Assembly (NCBI GenBank): GCA_024761205.1
Contig: JAMASS010000012.1
Location: forward strand, 47,596 to 111,595
DNA from: Limisphaerales bacterium
GTDB lineage: Bacteria; Verrucomicrobiota; Verrucomicrobiia; Limisphaerales; AAA164-E04
Direction of reading: 5' to 3'
DNA length: 64,000 bases
Shown: piece after piece, positions 45,898 to 54,965 of the stretch
Layout: each line of letters begins with the position of its first letter
Position numbering within the stretch: the first letter of the stretch is position 1
Program-made: the position numbers and the translations under genes
Notes under the pieces: model-generated
The model's database searches: none
Seen by the model: only the letters and a program-made list of their open reading frames with translations
Told to the model about the DNA's origin: nothing

Positions 45898-46449
45898 TCA
45901 ATAAGTAACCACCGGTAATAACAAAACTTCCTCCCGAGGAATTTGGTATTCCAAAAAGACGCCGTCCGGCGCACTGCTCCAGCGATAGGCATCCACCAGT
46001 TGATACCGCACGCGTCTGAAGGGCACATCCCCGACAATGGCGACAATGCCATCGTCGCTGGCGTGGATAAGCTGACTCTCCAGTGCTTCGGGACGAAAAG
46101 CGAAGCCCTCTGCGGCTTTAAGCCCCCGTAAGGGAGAAATCAAAGGATCGGAAATCGAAACCACTTCCGATAACCCGCCAGGCTCGTCAGGCCCCTGGAC
46201 CATCAGGGTCCCGACCAACCCAACGAGAAGAATCAAGGCTGCGGCTAGCCACACACTACGGCGGCATGTTTTATTTCCAAAGACACCACGATCGTGTCCC
46301 TCAGAGACCGGCACATCGTTCCGATCCCGCATTGCGGCATCACGGGCTGCCTTGACCCAATGGTCAACGACGCTTGGCGGCACAGCCCTCGGCCGGAGCT
46401 TCCGCAGACCCTCTTCAAATTCACTCTCTTCCAACCAGTTCTCTTTCAT
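45898..46449 (-). CDS. Putative anti-sigma factor (single-pass membrane protein)
   Basis: A 183-residue protein, with the start placed at 46449 (MKENWLEESEFEEGLRKLRP), where it overlaps the sigma factor stop by 4 bp (ATGA). It has a cytoplasmic N-terminus of about 70 residues, one transmembrane helix (VWLAAALILLVGLVGTLMV) and a periplasmic domain of about 85 residues. Size, topology and gene order are those of an anti-sigma factor, though no zinc-binding HxxxCxxC motif is seen. The sequence itself is not one I recognise, so the function is inferred from context. Confidence 0.7.
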   Translation of the reverse strand: MKENWLEESEFEEGLRKLRPRAVPPSVVDHWVKAARDAAMRDRNDVPVSEGHDRGVFGNKTCRRSVWLAAALILLVGLVGTLMVQGPDEPGGLSEVVSISDPLISPLRGLKAAEGFAFRPEALESQLIHASDDGIVAIVGDVPFRRVRYQLVDAYRWSSAPDGVFLEYQIPREEVLLLPVVTY

Positions 46450-46982
46450 GAGACCACCACTCCAAGCTTCTTCTTTAAGGCAGCCAATCCGTAGCGGTAT
46501 CGCGACCCGACGGTATTGATGGAAAGTTCCAGGGCCGAGGCGATCTCGGCATATGTCAGGCCTCCCCACACTTTGAGCACGATCACTTCCCTCTGCGGCT
46601 GGCTCAGCTCCTCCATGGCCTGCTGGACCAACTGCTGCTGGTCGGCTTTTTCGAAATCCGGCTCAAAAAACGAACCCATCTCCTGCAGCATCGAATCGGA
46701 ATAGTGCTGTTCCCGAATCTGACGCCGAGTTTCACTGCGTCCAAGGTCGATCGCAGCTCGTCGAATAGAGCAAATCATCAGTCCCATGGGTGGTTCCATG
46801 GCAGCAGCGTCTCTCCCCCATTGACGAGCGATCGCGTTTTGGACGACATCTTCCGCATCAGCGGCTGACCGGGTCACCTGGCGTGCGAACAGCAACAATT
46901 TGGCGCTGTGCTCCTTGAGCCACCGCTTCCATATCTCGGCTCTTAGATCATCGCTTGGCTTGCAGTTTTCCACTGTTTTCAT
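46446..46982 (-). CDS. ECF-family RNA polymerase sigma factor
   Basis: A 178-residue alternative sigma factor. Region 2 spans about 15-85 (SAKLLLFARQVTRSAADAED, VVQNAIARQWGR). Region 4 spans about 115-170 with the helix-turn-helix ELSQPQREVIVLKVWGGLTY then AEIASALELSINTVGSRYRYG. The long loop between them (QQQLVQQAMEEL) is normal. It is the first gene of an operon with a membrane anti-sigma-like protein and a secreted PDZ repeat protein, and diverges from purD. It most likely drives an envelope-linked regulon and may autoregulate. Confidence 0.92.
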   Translation of the reverse strand: MKTVENCKPSDDLRAEIWKRWLKEHSAKLLLFARQVTRSAADAEDVVQNAIARQWGRDAAAMEPPMGLMICSIRRAAIDLGRSETRRQIREQHYSDSMLQEMGSFFEPDFEKADQQQLVQQAMEELSQPQREVIVLKVWGGLTYAEIASALELSINTVGSRYRYGLAALKKKLGVVVS

Positions 46983-47175
46983 AGAGTTAAAGCGTTGTGG
47001 CGCGCTGCATTTGTCTAAAAAATCTGCCCGCTATCAACGGCTGCCCGTTGTTTAGAGCGGCGCCTCTACTCGGTATCACTCAAAATCGCCATTTTTTCGG
47101 TTTCCCGTCCGTTTTTGAAGAATCTGAGAAAAGACATTCACTTTGCTGAGGCTTCCTGTTTGAATCGCACCGCTC

Positions 47176-48468
47176 ATGAAGGTTCTCGTGATTGGTTCAG
47201 GCGGACGGGAACATGCCCTCGTTTGGAAAATTGCCCAGTCCGCGCATGCATCAAAAGTTTGGTGTGCCCCAGGGAATGCCGGCACGGCATTGGAGACTGT
47301 GGCAAAAACCGGGATTCAGGTCGAAAACGTGCCCCTTGGCGCCGAAGATCTGAAAGGGTTGCTCAACTTCGCCGGCGAGCACAAGCCGGATCTCACCGTG
47401 GTTGGCTCCGAAAATCCCTTGGCTCTCGGCATTGTGGATCGCTTCCAAAACGCCGGGTTCCGAATTTGGGGCCCCACCCAAAAGGCCGCTCAATTTGAGT
47501 CTTCAAAAGTCTTTTCTCAGGAGTTTATGAAACGGCACGGTATTCCCACGGCCAAAGCCGCCAGTTTCTCCGAGCCCGAAGCAGCCCGCGCCTTCGCTCG
47601 AGAACTGGAGGGACGTTGCATCGTGAAAGCTGACGGACTAGCATTCGGCAAGGGAGTCCTCATTTGCCAGTCGGTCGAAGATGCAGACAGGTCCATCAAA
47701 AGCATCCTCAAAGAAAAGGCTTTTGGCGAAGCAGGAAACCGCATTCTGATCCAGGAACTGCTCGTTGGACGGGAAGTCTCCCTCCACGCCATCTGCGATG
47801 GCAAGAGTTACCAACTTTTTCCCACCTCCCAAGATCACAAACGGGCGCTCGACGGGGATCAGGGACTCAACACCGGCGGTATGGGCGCTTACTTTCCTAC
47901 CCCGTTCTTTGTTGCTGAAGCCCTGGAGCAGGCTCGCCAGGAAATCCTCGATCCTTGGCTGGCGGGATGTCAGGCCGAGGGGATCGATTATCACGGCATC
48001 CTGTATCCGGGGTTGATGTTGACTGAGGACGGCCCCAAAGTTCTCGAGTTCAATTCGCGATTTGGAGACCCCGAAACGCAAGTTTATTTACGCTGCCTCA
48101 AATCGGATTTAATCGAGATTCTTGAAGCATCTATTGACGGAACGCTCAATGCGGTCAATCTTGAGTGGTCCGAGGGCGTCAGCGTCTGTGTTGTCATCGC
48201 CTCGGGGGGGTATCCGGGGAGCTATACCAAGGGGCAGCGCATTACCGGATTGGAGACCGCTGACGATCTCTCAGGAGTTAAGGTATTTCACGCCGGGACC
48301 CGCTCGAGCAAACCTGATATCATCACCTCGGGAGGCAGAGTTCTAGGGGTGACAGCAGACGGTAACTCTTTGGAAGCGGCATTGAAGACTGCCTATACCG
48401 CCACAGAAATGATTCAATTTGAGGGCGCATTTTACCGAACCGATATCGGAGCTAAGGCCATCTCATGA
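47176..48468 (+). CDS. purD: Phosphoribosylamine-glycine ligase
   Basis: ATP-grasp enzyme (430 aa) that makes glycinamide ribonucleotide in purine synthesis. It starts with MKVLVIGSGGREHALVWKIA, has the segment CIVKADGLAFGKGVLIC, the Mg-binding QDHKRALDGDQGLNTGGMGA and LEFNSRFGDPETQVYL, and ends in the usual C-terminal domain (HAGTRSS...VLGVTADG). The next gene overlaps its stop by 4 bp. About 190 bp separate it from the divergent sigma factor gene. Confidence 0.96.
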   Translation: MKVLVIGSGGREHALVWKIAQSAHASKVWCAPGNAGTALETVAKTGIQVENVPLGAEDLKGLLNFAGEHKPDLTVVGSENPLALGIVDRFQNAGFRIWGPTQKAAQFESSKVFSQEFMKRHGIPTAKAASFSEPEAARAFARELEGRCIVKADGLAFGKGVLICQSVEDADRSIKSILKEKAFGEAGNRILIQELLVGREVSLHAICDGKSYQLFPTSQDHKRALDGDQGLNTGGMGAYFPTPFFVAEALEQARQEILDPWLAGCQAEGIDYHGILYPGLMLTEDGPKVLEFNSRFGDPETQVYLRCLKSDLIEILEASIDGTLNAVNLEWSEGVSVCVVIASGGYPGSYTKGQRITGLETADDLSGVKVFHAGTRSSKPDIITSGGRVLGVTADGNSLEAALKTAYTATEMIQFEGAFYRTDIGAKAIS

Positions 48469-49487
48469 AGAGCCGACCCACATTCTATCTCTCGCGGATC
48501 CTTAAACTGATCCACAAACAAAGCCTAGTCCTATCACTCGCAGGGATCTGCGCAAGTGGCTTCGGACACCAATCCGTTATTGCAACCGAAGAGAATCAAC
48601 AATCCGATTCACCCCTCCCGGAGACCACACTGCCCAGACTTCCGGAAATCCTCCAGGTAATCCGAGAGCACCTTCCTTCTATTTCCGAGGAAGGTCTGCA
48701 TCGGGCCGCTCTTCAAGGGATTCTCACCGAGTTCCAATCACAACTTGAACTCGTCTCTTCCGCCGCGGTTGCCAACGAGCGAGCCTTTGATGGAGCCCCG
48801 GCCCTAACCCGCTATTACGAATCCTCTATCGGCTATATCGCAGCCCCGCTATTTGATGCCACGGCAGCGACAAACTTGAAAGAAGCCTACAATCGACTAG
48901 ACAGCGAGCACATCCTCCACGGGCTGATTATCGATCTCCGGCACGTCTCCGGCAACGATTACGAGCAAGTTTCAAAAATCACCGGACTCTTTACCGAAAA
49001 CACCACGCCGCTCTTCGACTGGGGTCAGGGAATCCGGTCCTCCGAGCCGCAAGCCATTCAGATCAAGGTTCCCCTCGTAATTGCTATCGACCAGACGACC
49101 CGCGGGGCTGCGGAAGTCTTGGCGGCAGTGATTCGTTCAGCTAATCTGGGGATTCTCGTCGGCCAAACCAGCGCTGGCCAGGCTCATGCTGATAAGCTAA
49201 TCCCCCTCGAAACAGGGCACCAATTGAGAGTTCCCGACGGCACGGTCCGTCTTGCCGACGGCACGGAGCTGACTTCCCAGGGTGTCGAACCCGATATCGT
49301 CGTGACTGTCTCACCAGAATCCGATTTCATCGCGGGCTCATCCAGCGCAGAGACCTCGCCTACCGAACCCAACTCGCCCCTGAGCGGAGACCTACCGCTT
49401 CCAACGCCAACAGATGATCCTGTGTTAGCTCGGGTGATCGAACTGTTGAAGGGGATCGGGATCGTGGAGCGGCGCAATCGCTCATGA
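48465..49487 (+). CDS. Exported S41-fold protein lacking catalytic residues
   Basis: A 340-residue protein with an N-terminal signal or anchor helix (SLVLSLAGICASGFG). The core (GLIIDLRHVSGNDYEQVSKI, VPLVIAIDQTTRGAAEVLAA, GILVGQTSAGQAHADKLIPL, VRLADGTELTSQGVEPDIVV) is collinear with tail-specific (S41) proteases. The serine motif, normally SASE, reads RGAAE, and the lysine motif, normally FGKG, reads SAGQ, so the Ser-Lys dyad is gone. No PDZ domain is seen. The C-terminus is Pro/Ser-rich. Coupled translation with purD (ATGA overlap) is surprising for a secreted protein. Likely a binding pseudoenzyme. Confidence 0.8.
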   Translation: MKSRPTFYLSRILKLIHKQSLVLSLAGICASGFGHQSVIATEENQQSDSPLPETTLPRLPEILQVIREHLPSISEEGLHRAALQGILTEFQSQLELVSSAAVANERAFDGAPALTRYYESSIGYIAAPLFDATAATNLKEAYNRLDSEHILHGLIIDLRHVSGNDYEQVSKITGLFTENTTPLFDWGQGIRSSEPQAIQIKVPLVIAIDQTTRGAAEVLAAVIRSANLGILVGQTSAGQAHADKLIPLETGHQLRVPDGTVRLADGTELTSQGVEPDIVVTVSPESDFIAGSSSAETSPTEPNSPLSGDLPLPTPTDDPVLARVIELLKGIGIVERRNRS

Positions 49488-49559
49488 AATTGAGGCAAGG
49501 TTTTTGTCTAAAGTAGAGAGATTTTCACAAACCAAAGCAACAAACGGAAAGGAGAGGTG

Positions 49560-49766
49560 ATGATCAAACACATTTATTGGTCAAGCCTTAGCTGCCTTCT
49601 CATCACGGGAGGTTGGTTTGCTCAAGAAACTGCTTTCGATTGGATTGACAAGACAGGAATGAGCACATTCGACAGGTGGTGGATCATCTAGGGCATGATG
49701 ATTGGATACTTCGGCATGTCTACCGGGGCACTGATAGTGATGATGTCAATTTTCACCATCAATTAA
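49560..49766 (+). pseudogene. Small membrane protein gene interrupted by an in-frame TAG
   Basis: A strong Shine-Dalgarno (GGAAAGGAGAGG) precedes an ATG at 49560. The frame gives a signal-like helix (IYWSSLSCLLITGGWFAQ) and stops at TAG (49689-49691) after 43 residues. The same frame resumes at once as MMIGYFGMSTGALIVMMSIF and ends at 49766, so a protein of about 68 residues with two helices would result without the TAG. Either the gene is broken by one substitution or a 43-residue peptide is made. No family is recognised. Confidence 0.45.
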
Positions 49767-49897
49767 AGAATTACGCTACTAAACCAAAACAAAAAAGGAT
49801 CGACATGAACACACTTGAAACTAGTTCCATGTCAATGAGTAGTTTATTTAACCCCTCCCACTGGCCCCGAGAGTCGCAGGACTCCTAACCGAGACAA

Positions 49898-52072
49898 ATG
49901 ACCACCGTACTGTTCATTTGCACGGGAAACATCTGCCGTAGCCCCATGGCTGAAGGTCTTCTGCGGTATGCCCTCGGCGGCAAAAGCGACATTCGAGTCA
50001 TATCCGCAGGCGTTGGAGCGATTGACGGTCAAGCCCCCAGTGTGAATGCCGTCGAAGCGTTAAAGCGCGTGGGGATTGACATCTCCGAACAACGCAGCCA
50101 GATGCTCCGCGAAGAACTGGTTCATGACGCTGACTACATTTTCGGGATGACCAGCGGACACGTGGAGACCATCGTCCAATTATTTCCAAAGGCCGCAAGA
50201 AAAACCTATTTAGTGAGAGAATTCAATCAAAACTTGTCTTCTTACGAAAAGGAGATCTTCGACCCGATCGACAGCCCCTTGGAAGTGTATGAACAGTGCC
50301 GAGACGAGATCATCGAAGGCATCAACCAGATCATCAAACTGATCGACAGCCCCCAGCAATCTACAGAAAACTCACCCCAGGCAGCTGAATCGAAAGTGAA
50401 CATAGCCCTAGGATCTGACCACGCCGGTTTCTCCTTGAAGGAATCGATCAAAAAACTTCTCACGGATAAAGATATCGCCATCGTCGACTGTGGCACGGAC
50501 AGCGCCGAATCAACAGACTACCCCGACTATGCCCAACAGGTCGTGAACCAGCTTCAGGCGAATAAACTGGATTTTGGCCTGCTGGTCTGCTCAACCGGAA
50601 TCGGCATGTCTATCGCTGCCAACAAGGCACCGGGGATTCGGGCCGCACTCGTCCACGACGCGCGCGCCGCTCAGCTCTCTCGGGAGCATAACAACGCGAA
50701 TGTGCTCTGCCTTCCGGCTAGCTCGCTAACCGTCGAACAAGCTTCCAACATCGTGGATATCTTCCTTGCCACTCCATTTGTCGGGGGCCGTCATGAGCGT
50801 CGGAACTCCAAAATAGCGCAATTCGAGAGCAGGAGCACAGCGAAGGTCGCCAAGGTTGATCTGGAGATTGCGACCATTATTGAGCAAGAGAGACATCGAC
50901 AACAAGAACACCTCGAACTCATCGCCAGTGAGAACTTCACCAGCCCAGCAGTGATTGAGGCTCAGGGGTCGGTGCTGACCAACAAATATGCCGAGGGGTA
51001 TCCGGGCAAACGATGGTACGGAGGTTGCGAATTTGTGGACGAGGCCGAACGTCTGGCAATCCAGCGAGCCAAGGAACTGTTCGGTGCCGAACACGCCAAT
51101 GTTCAAGCTCATTCCGGAAGTGGCGCGAATATGGCAGTCTATTTTTCCACGCTCCAACCGGGGGATAAAATCCTCACCATGGATCTAAGCCATGGAGGCC
51201 ACCTGACCCATGGAAACAAGGCCAACTTCTCGGGGCGTTTCTTTGACGTGATTCACTACGGGGTCTCCCCGGAGACCGAACGAATCGACTACGATAATCT
51301 CGCCAAGATGGCTCAAGAGCATCGCCCCAAGATGATCACGGTCGGTGCCAGTGCCTATCCGCGGATTATTGATTTCGAGCGGATGGGGCAAATCGCCAAA
51401 GAGGCCGGGGCATTGCTGCTAGCCGACATTGCCCATATTGCCGGTTTGGTCGCAACCGGAACCCATCCGAGCCCGGTGGGCCACGCGGATTACGTCACCA
51501 CAACCACCCATAAGACCCTCCGAGGTCCCCGCGGCGGCTTGATCCTCTGTGGTGAGGAAAATGCCAAAGCGATTGATTCCCAAACCTTTCCGGGGATTCA
51601 AGGGGGCCCGTTGATGCATGTGATCGCGGCCAAGGCCGTTTGCCTCAAAGAAGCTCTCAGCCCAGAGTTCAAGGCGTACCAAACCCAGGTGGCGCGCAAT
51701 GCCGCAGCGCTTGCCGCTCGCTTGTGCTACCACGGCTATCGGCTCGTGAGCGGCGGAACGGACAATCACCTGATGCTGATCGATGTCGGTGAACGCAATG
51801 TCACCGGCAAGGCTTGCCAACTCGCCCTGGACGAAGCCGGCATTACGGTAAACAAGAACACCATCCCCTTCGAAACCAGATCACCATTCCAGGCCAGTGG
51901 CATCCGTATCGGCTCTCCTGCGGTGACCACCCGCGGCATGAAAGAGCCTGAAATGGACCTCATCGCCGACCTGATTGCGGAGGTTTTGGCGGACATCAAA
52001 AACCTTGACGTGGCGAAAAAAGTGCGCGAGACTGTCAACGATTTAACTGCAAGATATCCCTTGCCGTATTGA
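49898..52072 (+). CDS. Fusion of LMW phosphatase, ribose-5-phosphate isomerase B and serine hydroxymethyltransferase
   Basis: One continuous 724-residue frame. Residues 1-155 are a low-molecular-weight protein phosphatase with the P-loop CTGNICRS (Cys8, Arg14) and the acid DPIDSP (Asp122). Residues about 167-312 are RpiB ([10 protein letters not shown], Cys231 in [25 protein letters not shown]). Residues about 320-724 are a full SHMT (GlyA) with [23 protein letters not shown], the PLP lysine in [14 protein letters not shown] (about 539) and the C-terminal domain. All catalytic residues seem intact. SHMT makes glycine and one-carbon units, and RpiB interconverts ribose- and ribulose-5-phosphate. 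The order equals the Bacillus ywlE-ywlF(rpiB)-ywlG-glyA cluster. Ile12 in the P-loop favours phosphotyrosine over phosphoarginine. Confidence 0.93.
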   Translation: MTTVLFICTGNICRSPMAEGLLRYALGGKSDIRVISAGVGAIDGQAPSVNAVEALKRVGIDISEQRSQMLREELVHDADYIFGMTSGHVETIVQLFPKAARKTYLVREFNQNLSSYEKEIFDPIDSPLEVYEQCRDEIIEGINQIIKLIDSPQQSTENSPQAAESKVNIALGSDHAGFSLKESIKKLLTDKDIAIVDCGTDSAESTDYPDYAQQVVNQLQANKLDFGLLVCSTGIGMSIAANKAPGIRAALVHDARAAQLSREHNNANVLCLPASSLTVEQASNIVDIFLATPFVGGRHERRNSKIAQFESRSTAKVAKVDLEIATIIEQERHRQQEHLELIASENFTSPAVIEAQGSVLTNKYAEGYPGKRWYGGCEFVDEAERLAIQRAKELFGAEHANVQAHSGSGANMAVYFSTLQPGDKILTMDLSHGGHLTHGNKANFSGRFFDVIHYGVSPETERIDYDNLAKMAQEHRPKMITVGASAYPRIIDFERMGQIAKEAGALLLADIAHIAGLVATGTHPSPVGHADYVTTTTHKTLRGPRGGLILCGEENAKAIDSQTFPGIQGGPLMHVIAAKAVCLKEALSPEFKAYQTQVARNAAALAARLCYHGYRLVSGGTDNHLMLIDVGERNVTGKACQLALDEAGITVNKNTIPFETRSPFQASGIRIGSPAVTTRGMKEPEMDLIADLIAEVLADIKNLDVAKKVRETVNDLTARYPLPY

Positions 52073-52078
52073 TCTTTC

Positions 52079-52155
52079 CTGAAGCAAGCGTCGAAATGCG
52101 GCGTTTCCGTGCCACAAAAGGCCGCAGGTTGCGGTAGTTATTGGCGTTGCTTCAG
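52079..52155 (+). promoter_or_regulatory. Structured leader between the fusion gene and rho
   Basis: CTGAAGCAA (52079-52087) and TTGCTTCAG (52147-52155) form a perfect 9-bp closing stem. Inside it GCGGC (52098-52102) and GCCGC (52121-52125) form a second stem. No T-run follows, so this is not a standard intrinsic terminator. It ends 55 bp before the chosen rho start and could be part of rho autoregulation. Confidence 0.5.
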
Positions 52156-52209
52156 CAACTGGAGGGAGACTTAGAAACCCACCAATTGTCGTTCATCCTA
52201 ACAAACTAT

Positions 52210-53775
52210 ATGCCAACAAAAATAGCAAAGAAGACCACCAAAGCGAAGGGCAAATCCGCAGCCGCTGAGCCCGCTGACCCACCAGATGCGGATCTGGAGA
52301 GCGTCGATTCGCCACCGCCGACCGCAGCCGAATCTTGGGAAACACCCGAAAGCAACGATGCCCCCAAAGATTCCGAGGCGCCTACCAGCCCATCAGCAGC
52401 CGATGAGAACAAGGATTCGCGAAACGCGGATCGGAACGGAAATGGAGGGCGGTATCGTGGCAATCAAAACGGCAACGGACGGCAAAAAGGCAAGAACAAA
52501 CCGAAACGCGGAGGCTCTGCCGTCAACATCAGTCGCTTACAAGCGATGTCGATGACGGACCTCAACAACATGGCCAAAGAACTCGAAATCGAGAATTTTG
52601 GCACCATGAAAAAGCATGAGCTGATTTTTCAGATTCTGCAAAAGAACGCCGAACGCATTGGCTGTCTGTTCGCAGAAGGCGTCCTCGAGATATTACCTGA
52701 GGGCTTTGGATTTCTCCGTTCCCGCAGCTATAACTACCTTTCCTGTCCTGAGGATATCTACATCTCCCCTTCTCAGATCCGGCGGTTCGATCTGCAGACC
52801 GGCGATATTGTCGCCGGACAGATTCGTCCCCCCAAAGAAAAAGAACGCTTCTTCGCCTTGTTGCGGGTGGAAGCCGTCGACAAGGGAGATCCGGAAAAGG
52901 CTAAGGATAAAACTCACTTCGACAATCTTACGCCACTGTTCCCCGACGAACGCCTGATTCTGGAGAACAATCCAGAAGAATATTCGACGCGCGTCTTAGA
53001 TTTGGTCTGCCCCATCGGAAAAGGCAGTCGTGGATTGATCGTGGCGCCGCCGCGAACTGGAAAAACGGTGCTGATGCAGAACATCGCTAACGCGATGATT
53101 AGGAATAATCCGGAGGTTTACCTCTTTATCCTACTCATTGATGAACGACCGGAGGAAGTCACCGATATGGAGCGAACCTGTCTTGAGGCGGAGGTGATCA
53201 GCTCCACCTTCGACGAACCCCCGGAACGGCATGTGCAGGTTACTGAGATGGTAATCGAAAAGGCTAAACGGATGATCGAACATAAAAAAGACGTGGTCAT
53301 TCTGCTCGACTCTATCACGCGCCTAGCCCGGGCCTACAATACCGTGCAGCCACACTCCGGAAAGATCCTCTCGGGCGGTGTCGACGCGAACGCACTCCAC
53401 AAACCCAAGCGTTTCTTCGGTGCTGCGCGAAATATTGAAGAGGGCGGCTCACTGACCATCATTGCCACCGCACTAATCGACACCGGATCCCGAATGGACG
53501 AGGTGATCTTTGAAGAGTTCAAAGGAACCGGCAATATGGAGGTCCATTTGGATCGTCACCTGGTCGATCGCCGGGTTTTCCCTTCGATCAACGTCGAACT
53601 TAGCGGCACCCGAAAGGAAGAGCTTCTTTACCATCCGGACGAATATTCGAAAGTCGTCATTCTGCGGCGGGCGCTCACGGGCGTGCCGCCGGTGGAAGCC
53701 ATGGATCTGATGTTGAACAAACTCAAGAAAACCGGGACCAACATCGAATTCCTCCTTTCCGTCGGAGCAGCCTAA
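52210..53775 (+). CDS. rho: Transcription termination factor Rho
   Basis: Hexameric RNA helicase that ends transcription. The start is placed at 52210 ([16 protein letters not shown]); an in-frame TTG at 52141 would add 23 residues and disturb the leader stem. Residues about 1-110 are a low-complexity extension, first acidic/Pro/Ser-rich and then Asn/Gly/Arg-rich ([20 protein letters not shown]). The RNA-binding OSB domain follows ([16 protein letters not shown]), then the ATPase with Walker [11 protein letters not shown], Walker [17 protein letters not shown], the Q-loop [20 protein letters not shown] and the R-loop GTGNMEV. Such N-terminal insertions occur in other phyla and add RNA binding. 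Confidence 0.96.
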   Translation: MPTKIAKKTTKAKGKSAAAEPADPPDADLESVDSPPPTAAESWETPESNDAPKDSEAPTSPSAADENKDSRNADRNGNGGRYRGNQNGNGRQKGKNKPKRGGSAVNISRLQAMSMTDLNNMAKELEIENFGTMKKHELIFQILQKNAERIGCLFAEGVLEILPEGFGFLRSRSYNYLSCPEDIYISPSQIRRFDLQTGDIVAGQIRPPKEKERFFALLRVEAVDKGDPEKAKDKTHFDNLTPLFPDERLILENNPEEYSTRVLDLVCPIGKGSRGLIVAPPRTGKTVLMQNIANAMIRNNPEVYLFILLIDERPEEVTDMERTCLEAEVISSTFDEPPERHVQVTEMVIEKAKRMIEHKKDVVILLDSITRLARAYNTVQPHSGKILSGGVDANALHKPKRFFGAARNIEEGGSLTIIATALIDTGSRMDEVIFEEFKGTGNMEVHLDRHLVDRRVFPSINVELSGTRKEELLYHPDEYSKVVILRRALTGVPPVEAMDLMLNKLKKTGTNIEFLLSVGAA

Positions 53776-53903
53776 GCGTCGCTTGCCGCAATCAATCGCG
53801 CTTCACCTCAAGTTGACCCATTTATACTCATCTGTCGTTTTATTTGAATACTTTCAATCCTGAGGATATCCATCCGTTTTAACCGCCCAGCTCAGTGCTT
53901 TTG

Positions 53904-54965
53904 ATGAACACATTCACTCGGCTTCGGCCGGACTCTCGAAACCGGCATTCGTCCTTCAAAATGCTGCCGAGTGTGGCGCTGGGAACAGTAATCTTTGCCG
54001 CTGGTTGTTCGAAGGACATCACCGTCACTGAAATTCCCAAAGAGCGAGTTTTCAGTGCGTATCAGGTGCCCGATCATTGGAAACCAAAGGCACCGTCCGC
54101 CATGCGTGCGGCGTCGTTTGAGATTGCGGATGAACACGGCCATGCCGGTGAGGTTTCGGTGCTCCCAATGCCCCGGCTGAACATTGCCGATCTTGAGATT
54201 GTAAATCTGTGGCGACAACAAGTCGGACTCGAACCCGCAACGACCGAACGAGTCGACGAATTGGCCAGTCGTGTCAAAATCGGCGGTGGCGATGGCAATC
54301 TCTTTGATCTCGCCAGTCCTGACAATGGCGAAGATCCCGATCACGCGGCACGCATCGTGACCGCCTACCTTCATCAAGATAATCTCACCTGGTTTTTCAA
54401 ACTCACCGGTCCCAGTCACTTTGTTGAGACCGAGAAGCCTGCTTTTACAGAATTTTTGGCGACCATTAATCTCGCCAAAATGGAACGTGAGTTTCGGAGC
54501 CGCAGCACGACCCAAACGCCGCCCCAGATGACATCCCCTTCCCGGCAACTACCTGAGTGGGAGGTGCCGGCAGGCTGGCAGAGTACCCCACCGAAGTCCT
54601 CCATGCTGCTCGCCAGTTTCGCCATCTCCGATGCGATGGATGGACCCGCCGAGCTGACGGTGAGCATCCTGGGCGGCGATGGCGGCGGATTACTCCCCAA
54701 TATTAACCGCTGGCGAAGTCAAATCGGATTGTCCCCGCTGGACGTAGCCTCGTTGCCCGAAGTCACTAACCAGCTTGACCTCAACGGAATTCAAGGCATT
54801 TTGGTGGATATGACCGGAAGTGACAATCGGATACTCGCAGCCATCATTCCCGTCGGCGGCCAAACATGGTTTTACAAGCTCATGGGAGCTCCTGAAACCA
54901 TCGAGAAGGAAACTGTAGCCTTCACTCAATTCGTCCAATCGGTTAAATATCCCGGCAATGGTTAA
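53904..54965 (+). CDS. Lipoprotein with two copies of an unrecognised domain
   Basis: About 353 residues from the ATG at 53904. A lipobox (FAAGC) follows an N-terminal hydrophobic helix, so the mature protein is probably anchored in a membrane facing the periplasm. Two homologous halves are visible: YQVPDHWKPKAPSAMRAASF with LWRQQVGLEP and TWFFKLTGPSHFVETEK, and WEVPAGWQSTPPKSSMLLAS with RWRSQIGLSP and TWFYKLMGAPETIEKE. I do not know the family. The stop overlaps the next gene (resB-like) by 8 bp and the third gene is ccsA-like, so a role in cytochrome c maturation or heme handling is inferred from context. Confidence 0.8.
   Translation: MNTFTRLRPDSRNRHSSFKMLPSVALGTVIFAAGCSKDITVTEIPKERVFSAYQVPDHWKPKAPSAMRAASFEIADEHGHAGEVSVLPMPRLNIADLEIVNLWRQQVGLEPATTERVDELASRVKIGGGDGNLFDLASPDNGEDPDHAARIVTAYLHQDNLTWFFKLTGPSHFVETEKPAFTEFLATINLAKMEREFRSRSTTQTPPQMTSPSRQLPEWEVPAGWQSTPPKSSMLLASFAISDAMDGPAELTVSILGGDGGGLLPNINRWRSQIGLSPLDVASLPEVTNQLDLNGIQGILVDMTGSDNRILAAIIPVGGQTWFYKLMGAPETIEKETVAFTQFVQSVKYPGNG

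Noticed and set aside
45348..45908. Plus-strand protein of 186 aa with repeats (ETIDPAIDPAVTRRPPSCG)
   Set aside because: It is the antisense image of the 72-bp repeat in the PDZ protein gene, which has a signal peptide, PDZ domain, operon context and terminator on the minus strand.
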